Notes under the pieces: model-generated
The model's database searches: none
What the model was told of the DNA's origin: nothing
What the model saw: only the letters and a program-made list of their open reading frames with translations
Origin: Ianthella basta
Taxonomy: Eukaryota; Porifera; Demospongiae; Verongiida; Ianthellidae
Direction: 5' to 3'
Assembly (NCBI GenBank): GCA_964019415.1
Contig: OZ025871.1
Span: forward strand, 3,514,129-3,578,128
DNA: 64,000 nucleotides
Program-made: the position numbers and the translations under genes
Shown: positions 1 to 10,904 of the stretch, one piece after another
Numbering within the stretch: position 1 is the first letter of the stretch
Layout of the letters: every line of letters begins with the position of its first letter

Positions 1-2338
1 TACTGCCAATGAGTGTACTTGATTTGTGGCTTAGGTGTGTGCTAGTGCAGTCATGTACTGTAAAATGGTGTGCTTTCATCTCAACGAAGTAAGAGGAGAG
101 AGTAGCAGAAGTGTTCTGTGCACACTTGCTTCACAAGATGTGGCACTACCAAAATAGAACGTTATAACGAGCCTTTTGTTTTTGACCTATGTTAGCTTTG
201 TTGCAAGTAATGACTGGCGAATAAATGGCATCATGGTCAGCCAGGCAGCAATATGCAGTCATTGGTACTGACATGTCTAGCTAGTACATGTGTTCTCTGA
301 CACATTTGTAGAGGCCTGAGTGGCTAGGTAAACTGTCCATTGTAGCTTAGTTCATCAGCAAATGTGACTGCAATGTGACCAAAATGTCCGAACAATTGCT
401 AACTTTGGCTAGTGTTGTAATCGTGACTAGCAAGCTAACTCAGAGTCGGTGTGAGGGGTGCAACTCGGGCATGCAACTGGTCACATGTACTGCTCAGACA
501 ACGCAATTCAGAGAGAGCCAATACAGCTCAGTACAGATAACATATTATATAGTAGTAATAACACGTGTACATAACAAAGACAACAAAGCGGCACCTAGCG
601 GCCTGGTCTAAGGTAAGTATATTCATAGTAAAGGTAAATACATTCATACTAAAGTCTCAAGTGTGTCATGTGTATGTATACATAACTCAACAATAGAATA
701 GAAGTCACAAGCACAGGAAGTTAATAATGCACTGTGCTACAGTGTGAACTAAGCTACCATAGAACATACATTGGTGTACAACATTGTACTGATGGTTAAG
801 GTGCATTACAGCTGTCCAAACCTGCAGGTACTGCACATCCCTCAACTTCTTTACATGATTTTAGGAGAATGTAATAAGAAAGATGGGACTTATAGTCCAG
901 CATAATACAAACATGAGAATTACGAAGTCAAGAAATCATTCACTATCAATGAGCAAACATATTTGGACCATTGGAGCTGTATTAACGTATATATGCAACG
1001 TGCATTGTTTGGACTGTCTGCTGCTCTCATCACAGGCCTATCTATCCAGCCTTCCTTTCTCTTCACTTGTCTCATGGAAATGTTGCACATTTGGAAGGAC
1101 AATCAAACTTGTAGTCCATTCTTGGTAATCGAAACTTCCAATTCACTGAGTGTAGAGCATGAATTTTGGAAAATGCTCAGCTGTCTGCTGATGGAGAGTT
1201 TATTAGGTGAAATGCGCAGTATTTCATATTCACTTGCACATCGATTGAGTAGTGTATATCGAATACTCTACTCTGTTCACCCATCAAAGATGATGAATAC
1301 GATGGGCTTGCTCAGAAAACTCCCGTTTCTTCGAACAGGTTCAAGTGGCGTGACCGGCAAAGGAGACGTACACAACAAACAATGGGGTGATTCACAGAAG
1401 TGTTGTCAATAGTTTATTGTACCTTGTGTATTGCTTCGCTTCATATCATAATCCTACAAGTTGTCTGTATACATGTATGAATACTGTACTTTGAATAGTT
1501 GTGATGTGTGTTTCATTGAACATACTGATCATGCTGTTTGTATGTTGTACATGCTACTTTGTAGCTCTGCTTGCTTGTGTGACAGTGACATGTTACATAA
1601 TAGAGAGTGTCATGATGATGCTATAGAATTGTAAGCTACATGTGTAGTTTCCATTTACAGCTCTTGAGCTACATAGCTGGATCATGTACGTACATATATT
1701 TCAGCAATATTGTCTGCATGTGCTATGCTTGCATGAGTAGGTTCGCATCTTACCGTAGATTGATGTCCTGCACGTCCACATGTGCAGATGCTGTGGTAGG
1801 GCTTCTGTTTTGGGCAGTGTGGTCAAGAGGGACTTCTTGGTCTAGCCCATTTACGTAGAAGCCAATGCCCTTTATGGTTTGCTGGGGATTTCGTGGTGAG
1901 AATGAGGGGATGTGGGTACCAGGGATGGTTTGGGAAGGAGGGGCTCAAGGGCAGGGAATATGGTATGGAAAGAAGGGACAGGATGAGAGGGGCGGGGCAT
2001 AGTTCACCAGGGGAGAAATACGTAGACTGGTAGATGTGTCAGAGGTCTAAGGTGCTTTTACGTAGTGAGAAGTGCTCAGAGTCAACTAATTGTTGCAATT
2101 TTGTACCTTATGCCTAAGCATTAATGGATTATAATAGACCTGACACAGACATGCAGGTATATACACTCAGGTTATTTTACTGAGTCAGTGGGTTGGTCAC
2201 TGCACTTCAACTTGCATTCTAATGATGTGCCAGTTGCAAATCTGAGTCACACCATGCATCCTTTGTACAGTTGTGTGTGTTGTTAGCTAGTTCTTGCTGA
2301 TCTAGTGACCTTGTCACTCATCCTCCTCTTCACTTCAG
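1..2338. other. Upstream region of gene A, no gene supported
   Basis: I see no convincing coding exon here. The longest open frames (375-611, 883-1128, 963-1412) lack recognisable domains and mostly overlap one another. The 5' exons of gene A (start codon and signal peptide) should lie here or left of the window. I found no hydrophobic exon ending in phase 1 as the Ig exon requires. A diverged copy of a repeat found elsewhere in the window sits at about 1755-1935. Confidence 0.5.
1755..1935 (+). repeat. Diverged copy of the repeat at 16076 and 22628
   Basis: The stretch containing CCACATGTGCA, GGCTTCTGTTTTG and GTGTGGTCA followed by a GGGGATGTGGG block runs in the same order as in the two 328-bp copies at 16076-16403 and 22628-22956, with many substitutions. 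It lies about 0.4-0.6 kb upstream of the first Ig exon of gene A, as the 16076 copy does for gene B. It was therefore probably carried along by the gene duplication. Confidence 0.5.
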
Positions 2339-2602
2339 CAGCTACAGCTGACACTGCAGCCCTCCTGCACGGCAACCGACAGTCAATGTACCTCGACTGT
2401 GGTTTGCATAATGGGGAAGTGACCTGGTACCATAATAGCACAGAGTTAAGGGAAATTGACACACCTGGATCTACACAATACCTGGGTGTGAAACGGCACA
2501 AGCTTCGAATCACATTCCCAACTCCTCAGGCTGCCGGCTTGTACCAGTGCAAGGATAGCAATGGAAGGGTACTGAAAGAATACTCTGGAGTCACAGTCTA
2601 TG
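2339..2602 (+). other. Gene A exon: first Ig-like domain
   Basis: A phase-1 to phase-1 exon of 264 nt between a TTCAG acceptor and a GTGAGC donor. It encodes the Ig core: Cys in LDC, Trp in VTWYH and the AGLYQC motif of strand F. The gene B counterpart (16720-16983) is the same length, with four amino-acid changes and one silent change by my count. Near identity extends into the intron on both sides, so this segment was duplicated or converted recently. Confidence 0.85.
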
Positions 2603-5600
2603 GTGAGCCCTGTAGGCCATGGTCCCAATTAGTCAATCCCTCATGATGCATCAGGATACAGTATGTTCAGCATGTGTTTCTACAACTATTAATACAGCTG
2701 CAGTACCCATACCCATACTGACCCTGGCACTCTTCAACTAGCTAGTGTTGGCTTTTATTGTCCCAAGTATATAGCACTGGTTGAAATGGCCTGACTAGCT
2801 ACACTCTGCTGCCTCCAACCAGTTCCTCTTCAAGAGGTCTAGCTGACTAGGCTAGATTGAACCTTCTGATACTGTATACTGTATGTAGAGTTGTGAACAG
2901 CCTAGTACACAGATACCACAAGTTCATGAGAGAAGGAGCACACTGGTGTCAAGGTTCACTAGTGCAGCCATAGACTCCACAGAAGGTAGCCATAGAAGTG
3001 TTCACTAGTGCCTTGGGGCTATCCATACTGCTTCACTTGTAACATACGTAGCTAAGGTGAGAGTCTGGGCCTCTCCCATTTGTGACAGAAGGCACCCACG
3101 CACAGCTGAAACTGAAAGTGCTGTTTAGGGTTTCTGAACAGTGGGCAGTTTATACTGTTATTGGAAATTGCAGTTACTGCTTTTGACAACTTTCAAACTT
3201 TAGGCGTCAAGCAATGCCGCTTATTGCTAACGTACATATGTGCATATACTGTGCCTCTGTGAGCAGTTGGGCTTAATGTACTCATATGCAAGCATGGTCT
3301 GCATTGTCTGTACCATTCTCTGAGCTTGACAGCTGTATGTTATACACCAGTACTGGCCGGCAGTAGGACTAGTACGATATCAAGTACAGAATACTACGTA
3401 CAGTGCGACAGCTCTTTAGTGCAATGGAAACACGGTGGCACCTGGTCTGGTCTATACAAGCCTCTCTTGCTTTCAGCTAGCACAGGCCATCTGTTCCTGG
3501 CTATATGTATCACAACCTATGTACGTATGACTCATAAAGCACTCTGACCAGTTTTGCATTATAAAGAACACTAGTTCTATTATTGTGTAGCTGGGTTAGA
3601 TTACGTGTTGCACACCATTGCAGCACAATTGTACTTTTCTTTATTTATCCAATTTTGCCCTGTGTAGGTAATCTTTTGCCAGATAATTGCAGAGGTTCCT
3701 CCACACCGTGTATTGATGTTACTGAGGTGGTTGTGGTGGATCTTCCCCCTGAGCAGTGGCGGCGATACAGGATATCTCTCTCCTACCGCCACAGCCCAAC
3801 TGGGTACTACCCACTGGTGAGTGCAAACCCATGAGCTCCCTACCACTATTCACATTCACACAAACACATGCACCAGCATGCACACACAGCAATGAGCATA
3901 CACTGTGGTAACACTGTGAATTATAAGAGGACTACGTAGGATTGTAAAGATTCTAAGGATTTCAGAATTGCTTGTGTTAGTTTAAGTCTCATTCACCTTA
4001 ATAGACTTGTACTAACTTATGAGCTGAAGCTTTCCAGGAAGAATTCAATCAGTGGGTGCAGGACATTTTAATGAAAAGAGCCTTCATCAACTGATTACAA
4101 AGGCCCCTGCAGCAGAATGGCCTGTGCCATTGAGTGATTGTTTCTTGAAATGCTTCAACTCAAATGTTAGTACAGATGTGTTTGTGCATGTTGGTTGTTC
4201 ACACCAGGCCCTGGGTACTGGAGTCAAAGTGAGATGTTGTGTCTATTGTATGGCTGGTGGCAATGAACTGCAACAGCATCATCATTCTCTTTTCAGTTGT
4301 GTAACACTAGAAGCATATTTGTAGCTCTTCTTACTGTCTGTCCCAATGCTTCTTATGTATGTATGCTTGACAACAATATAACAGAATGCATGTGCGTATG
4401 TGTGTATGACCAATGCTGTACAGCAGACTGCATGTGTAATGTTTCCTACTTCACCTCTCTCCTCTCATTTTGTGCTTGCCAGGAGACTCCCCACTATCCT
4501 GTACACTGGATTGTTCAAGCAGATAATTTTGATAGTTATCTAGCTTGCAGTAGACGTTTCAATAACCCGTGTATCTTTGCCTTGTGTGATAAAGGTCGCT
4601 GTAGGACATCTAGCTATGTTGCAGCTGGGGCAGGTCTAAGTGTGACAGGAGAGTTTGGGCAAGAGGTGGAGGTTGACCTCACTAAGCTTGCTCCAGGCGA
4701 CACCAATGGTATGGTGGAGGTGCTGTATCAAGTGAACCTGCCATACAGGAGAGATGCTGTAGGCAAAAGGAATCTCGTTGTACTGAAGAAGTATCGATTC
4801 AACTTCCGAGATTTTGTCTATAACTGTAAGTATTTTTGCAAAGATAGTGTTTCCATTATTTACATGCACAACCTTTAACACATTACCCTGTATTCTTATT
4901 TGTAATGTTGTTTAAGTGAGGCTCTTGTAATCCTGTTCTTTTGCATGTGCTCTCTTTACAGTTAAGGTGTGCCCAGTGAACTGTAGCAGTGCCCCTTGTA
5001 ATGTGACGGTCAATGAAGGTGATAATGTCACTGTATGCAGTGAGATGGCCCCAAGCATTGCAGGGAGGCCCATGCCTATCCAGTCAACAAAATGGGTGTT
5101 CAGTGGAGCAGGGGTTAAAGAGGAGATGATGTCACAATGCAAGGGAGAATCAAAGTGCTGTGAAGAAACAGGGTCAGTGGCATTTTGTTGGCTACTCATG
5201 GTTAGGGTTAGGGTTTAGTAGATAATAGTAAACTTGTGTCACTGCTGTCAATGTAAGCCACTGTGAGGGTTACTTTATTGTACCTGGGACCACACCCCAT
5301 TAGTACTGCATGTTTGTACTAGTTTTTAGTAGATACACATGTTTATTTGGCAGAACACTGGTATGACAACAGTGGTCCCGTGCTTATTGTTTATTTTCTT
5401 GTTGGTGCACTTTACATCTTAACTGGTGAATAAAGGCAGCTGATCGAAATTGATCCTTTTGGCAACACCATGAACTCTATAACTGAACTGGCCATTCAAT
5501 AAGTTGAACATCACTACCATTACCGTTTCTCCTCTCAGGTGCTCCAACCGCAGTAGTGTCAGTGGAGAGTGGGGCAGGTGTTTCTCTCTTACCAATGTGT

Positions 5601-8600
5601 CCATGGCTGACAGTGGCCGTTTGCTTAGCTTCCAGGTGCGGTCCACCCGAGACAACAAGGTGACCACTGTCAACTATACTCTACACGTCACACCTGGCAA
5701 TTGGCATGTCACACCTGCCGTTTGGGGTGAGCCACTAACATGTTAATTGTGTTGTTTCATTGTTGTGCTTGATTGTGTTGTGTGTCTAATGTGCATATGT
5801 GCTTCCAATGCAATGGGTTTGCACGTGACTGGGTATGCCTGACATTGGCCACGACTGGGTGACATATTGCATCGCATTGTTAACCAAGGAGTGGCTAGGC
5901 ATAGCTAACAAATTTCATGACAGCTTCATCTGTCATGTAGAATTCTTATCATTGCATTCAGTCCTTTAATTTGCGTAGTTTTATTAATTATTGCTTGGTG
6001 GCATGTCATTATCATAATATACTTCATTTCTATGCTAGCAGATCATTGGTTATATCATGCAAGCATCACATTCACAGAGATCAATGTACTCTCTAGCTGA
6101 GCCTGCACCACACAGAAGTGCCGTCACATTCCCATTTGCCTTTTATGATAGATGTGATGTCTGTTCTACAGTATGTGTTTGGTTGTAAGTTGTAGCCTGT
6201 TCTTGTTCCCTTAAAACTGCAAATTTTAGCTGCAACTAAATTTAGTGCTTTGAAATGTTTAGGATTTAGTGGGTACTAATTTAGCAATTTTCAAGTTTTG
6301 TCGTATACATTTTTTGCATAAAACCTGTTCCTGTTAAAATTTGTAGTCTTAACATACGTATGTACAGTAGCTTTACTGTGCAGTTAAAAGGAATACTGTG
6401 TGCATGTTCAAAATAAATATGTCTTCTACATGGCATATTTCTGAGGGATGAGCATTGCTACTGACAAACAGTGCATGTGCCATCACGAGTCTCCATAGCA
6501 TGTATGTATGTGTATGAGGGTAGTACAGTAACTGTGCACAGCTCTTTGGCAGAGGATCTAGTTACTACAGAGTAGAGTGGCCGAGCTGTGTGGTGCAACA
6601 GACACATGAAATTGAAAGCCACAGCTCAAAGCAGCCTTGCAATGGGTGGCGTCATGCAGTGCACTGTCTCTCATTCAACCTTTGACTGTTCCATGTGTTA
6701 TTCCAGGCCATGTGCCATCCTTCTTCCTTGGACCATCTTCTGCTGTTAGCAGCAATGCCATCACTACAATTGGGGGCCGGTGCTGCATATTGCCTATACT
6801 GAAAGCCAATCTACGATACAAGGATATGTCTTCATGACTATACGTCCAATCTATGCATGGTGCCGAATCATCTTCATAGAGGTATGTGATCATAGCAAAT
6901 GTATGCTGGACTCCACCTGACACCAACCAAATCCAATCTGGACCTGAAGTTGCCTTGTGGATGAGTTGGTATGCTTGTGTTCTGCTTTCTGTATACTTCT
7001 ACATACAGAACCTCTCAATATGCACAAAGTCCTTGCTTACCAGATCAAGAGCATTCTGGGAAACAGCTCCATTCCAGCCCCTTTTGTTGTCACCATTCGT
7101 CTGGCATTTGACTTCTTGGTGTATCAGGGAGGCCTGGCAGACTCTGGCATGGTAGCCCAAGGGAGCAACAGTGGAGCTGGTTTCAAAGCCATTAGCTCAT
7201 ACAGTAGTTTAGAATGGCTTTTGGGGCAGTATTGGCAAGTGAGAATTGCACCCCATTGGAGGAAGGGAAGTGCTATTCAATTCTCGTATGTGCAGCGGGA
7301 ATCAGTCCGCTATCGTCTCACCCATCCTGAGACAATCAGGGAGTATCACCCTGGAGGAGCCACTGTTACAACTAATAGCAGCAGTGTTCTTGTGTTCCAG
7401 TTTAAAAAGATGGATGGTCATGGATTGGAACAGTGGGCAACGATTTTAAATATGTGATATTTAGAGTGACATAGGCAGTTAAGCTATTTAGAAGTAAAAT
7501 CAGGCAACGAAGTAGGCACAGATTGACTAATACTCTTCATCCACGGTTTGGCAGTTAAGGTTTTCATTACTCTACAATTGTTACTGTTAATGGTTTCAAC
7601 TGTGTATTAAAGGATCATCAGTGTTATGAAGTATATCATGTTTAAAGCATTGACAAGTTCTGTCTGTGTACGTACAGTACATGCTCACATACAGCGGTTG
7701 TGATGTAGGTAGTGGTGTCATTCACAATACATGTACATATATACAGTAGGTAGGTTGGAACATGTGATAGGCATGTCAGAACAGTACAACATAATAAATG
7801 CATTGCAGTGCACTTAGTCTTCAGGATGCGTACGTGTGTACGAATGTGGTGTTCATTATGGAAACCAATTTCATATGTTATACAGTTACGTAAGTGCAAT
7901 TTCACTAAAACTTTCAATGTGTTGGCCTCAATATGTAGCAGGAAGTCACGTAGTTAGTGGGCTGTTTGTCTTCAACTCCCCCACTTTGTGGTGCATGACC
8001 TGCATGTATTGTAGGTTGCACCATTTCAGCTGCTTCAACCGCAGTATTTCCTCCCTTCACCTCGGTGAACTCAATTTGAGCGAATTCTGAAAGCCACTAA
8101 GGGTCTTGGTTTACTTTTATTTGGGTTTCAAGTTTCAGTTCAGAGCTCAGTTATTGCAACACATATGCACATTTCCTTGCAAGGTGTTGTAGCCTAGGCA
8201 ACCTGTTGGTTGCAAGGGACTGACTTGAATAGCATGGTACACTAATTTACAGTTCTCTACTGTTTGAACAATGACATACCATGCAGGGGTTCTGTGGAAT
8301 TGCTGTAGAGTGTCATATTCTCCTCGAATTTAACAGTCCTCAAATGTAAAATTATTGAAATAAATTTGCATGCGTGAAATGCCTCCAGGATCTCCCCTAA
8401 TTTCAGTTCGATGTATGGATTGAGCTGAATACTGTGCCTGTCGAAAATAGTCCTTCAACAATCTGAAACTTGAAATCCGCTATTTTGCAGCATCTGCAAC
8501 TTACATATTATGTGTATTCCTGTCTATAGTAGCATGTTACTATGTACGTAGGTGGAAGTGAGTCTCAGGCTCATGTTGAGGTGATCAAGTGTATAGAGAG

Positions 8601-9761
8601 AAAGGGTGCTTTTTTGCATTATCATGAGCTATATGACAAGGACTGCACCACATGAGCCATGACAAAGACTGCAGCACATCATTGATCCCTTCCACTCTCT
8701 TACCCACTGATTTTCTCTTGCAGAAGACATTAAATTTGTGATGATTATTATTGCTGCTTCAGTCGGAGGAGGTATTTTGGTGCTATTTCTTGCAAATGTC
8801 TCAATCTTTCTCTGCTGTTGCTGCCGCAAATGCAGGTACATACTATACACCACCTTTGACAATGTTCCTTAGTAGTACAGTTTAGAGAAGGGTTTCATGT
8901 ACTCCTTGTAGTGTTTGTACTGTATGTGTAATGTTTAAATGTAGCCAGTACCATTTCATAGCAATTGCTTGCTGAAACTGCTATGACTTGAGTGAATGTG
9001 TGCTATATTTAATTCATAGTATTCCCCCTGGTATCATAATCTATAATTCTCATTACTACAGTATGTAGCTGAAGAAGTGCTAACAACTACAACCCCATAG
9101 GGCAGGAAAGCGAGGGAATATTTGCATGTAACCGTGACCTACTGTATGCTATTTGTTGAGTGGTTCAGTGGCTGAGATGGTAGCTGGCGTAGGCCCCAAG
9201 TTTGATTCCTGGCTATGTGGCATATTCCTCACTCTTTCCTGTCCTATGGAGCTGTACTTGACAACATCTCTTCAATATGTGCAGTCAGCTCAAGAAGCAA
9301 CCCTGCACAAATAGAATAATTATACTGTAGTTGTTCTGTAACTAAATTGATGCATGTGGATGCTGTGGTCACCTGTCATTGTGTTTCTGTCTCTTGTGAA
9401 CAGGAAAAGCGAGCACAATAGATGTGAGCCGATGCATCGTGAGCTACCTCCAGTTCCACCGCCAGTGCCACCACGCAGAGATTTTATGAGACAAACAATG
9501 TCACCATATGAATCTTCATACATTGCCATAACTGATCTTGAGCCCCATGAGGTTGCTGCCAACGACCAAACTGTGAGCCACAACCAGGTGCGAGTGAATG
9601 GAAGAGATGAAAGAAGTCAGTCCTTTTATGAAGAGCTGCCTCCACACACTGAAGCAAGCATGCTTTCAGTTCCTCCCCAAGCAGAAAGGTCGTCCAGCAC
9701 GCCTGTACTGTACTCCCCACCTGATGTAGGAGTAGACGGTTTGTCTCGTTCGGCAAGATAG
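2339..9761 (+). CDS. Gene A: Ig-type single-pass receptor, 5' end missing
   Basis: Exons: 2339-2602, 3668-3816, 4483-4825, 4962-5172, 5539-5726, 8724-8835, 9404-9761. Phases match at every junction and give 540 residues to the TAG at 9759-9761. Residues 1-88 are an Ig-like domain (LDC, VTWYH, AGLYQC). Residues 89-252 are an unrecognised Cys-containing domain. Residues 253-385 are a second Ig-like domain (VTVC, TKWVF, DSGRLLSF). About 390-415 is a membrane segment ending in CCCCRKCR. The tail has PPVPPPVPPRR, matching the SH3 ligand PxxPxR, plus ITIM-like SSYIAI and SFYEEL. No enzyme domain is present. The initiator and signal peptide were not found. The tandem paralogue is gene B; relative to B, the tail ends early at a TAG. 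Role as a surface recognition receptor is inferred. I do not recognise the family by name. Confidence 0.85.
5203..5218 (+). repeat. Short interstitial telomere-like repeat
   Basis: Two and a half TTAGGG units lie just after the donor of the 4962-5172 exon of gene A. Too short to mean much; possibly a chance match or an end-healing scar. Confidence 0.5.
6957..7457 (+). other. Unrecognised 166-codon open frame in gene A intron
   Basis: This open frame lies in the long intron (5727-8723) between the second Ig exon and the membrane exon of gene A. Upstream, 6700-6950 also reads as fragments of open sequence interrupted by stops. I recognise no domain. The matching intron of gene B lacks it. It may be an old insertion of coding origin (processed copy or transposon piece) or chance. 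It is not bounded by convincing splice sites in gene A phase. Confidence 0.25.
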
Positions 9762-9977
9762 TCAAACATATCACAATGCTTTGTGGCATCACATCTTCCA
9801 AACCCCTTGCGACCTCCTTCAAGCTTCTCCTCACCTTCAATAGAAGTCACTTCACACCAGTCCAACGTCTTGCCACCTTCTGATAATGTCAATCTGCATT
9901 CTTCAGCTGTAGTACCTCCACTTCCAACTATTCATCATCATGTTGGGTCGCCAGAGGGTAGTTACTGTACTGATTAA
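9762..9977 (+). pseudogene. Open extension past the gene A stop, homologous to gene B tail
   Basis: After the TAG at 9759-9761 the same frame stays open for 71 codons to a TAA at 9975-9977. The first half matches the gene B tail (SNISQ; then S-F/I-SSP, TS-QSN, LP--DN in the same order). Gene B has a Cys codon (TGT) where A has TAG. The later part (HSSAVVPPLP and onward) has no match in B. The final codons and the TAA fall inside the terminal repeat of the element at 9963-10904. It is either a lost C-terminus or a readthrough extension; I see no known readthrough context. Confidence 0.7.
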
Positions 9978-10904
9978 AAATAGCTAACCATAAAATCGCA
10001 TACAGCTCGCAGATACTGTGCGCGCACGGAATTCACTCGTACGAGTAAGAAATATACTCGTACGAGTGATGAATGTACTCGAAAGTTAACACATTTTAAG
10101 CATTAATTCTATATTCATTCGAACGTGCGAAATCGTCTTTACCTGTGAAATCGTGTCCAAAGAGAAGACGTTGTCTTGTATACCGAACGAAATGGCAGTG
10201 AAGTGGTAGGAATTGAAGGATGTACACAGTCACGCTGGGAAGACAAACCATGTGAACGTGAAGCAGGTTATTGGACAGCTCGCGGAGATCGCGGTCGGAG
10301 CAGAAGTTGTCGTGAGGTTTAGTGCCAGCGATACCTCGGCGCAGTGGCTGGTTTGCTAGACTGGGACCCTCCTAAGAGCCAACAAAGTGGAAGCAGCAGA
10401 GCAGGTTAGCTCGTATCCCCGTATAATCCCCGTTACGCAACGTGACAATATAATGTTTAATATAGCTAAAATGTCTTCCATACGATTCCTCACTTTCCTC
10501 TTCTGCTCTTGCCTCCTCAAGAGAAAGACACCTTGTGGCCGGTTCCCGATTTCTGCTGCCTCTCTCAGCGGGGAGAGTCCTGGCGATGCGTGAGATACCT
10601 TGCGTCCACGAACTAACATTTCACTGCCATGAATAACCGGATAAAGGGTGAGCATGTCTTCTTTCTTCTGTTAAAAGGCCCGTCGCTCTCTAAGATCACT
10701 CCCGACGTATGATTTTTGCTCAAAGAGCAGTCGTTCGTTAACGCCTATGGTTAACACGTCGGCCATTTTTACTCGTACGAGTGACATTTCACTCGTACGA
10801 GTGAGATTTTCACTCGCACGAGTAGGATTTCACTCGCACGAGTACGATTTCACGCTAGATTCACCTGCGTGTTGTCTGGCTAAGTATTTTTAATCGCTAC
10901 TGTA
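9963..10904. mobile_element. Non-autonomous Tc1/mariner-like element
   Basis: The ends match as inverted repeats: TACTGTACTGATTAAAAATA on the left, and TACAGTAGCGATTAAAAATA read from the right end. TA flanks and the CAGT start suggest Tc1/mariner. Subterminal 12-bp perfect palindromes ACTCGTACGAGT occur at 10035-10046, 10056-10067, 10771-10782 and 10791-10802, with ACTCGCACGAGT variants at 10812 and 10832. The interior (10150-10660) is unusually CpG-rich and partly open but shows no transposase. It abuts the 3' end of gene A. Confidence 0.7.

Noticed and set aside
963..1412. 149-codon open frame with a signal-like start
   Set aside because: No domain, overlaps another open frame (883-1128), and no phase-1 donor connects it to the gene A Ig exon.
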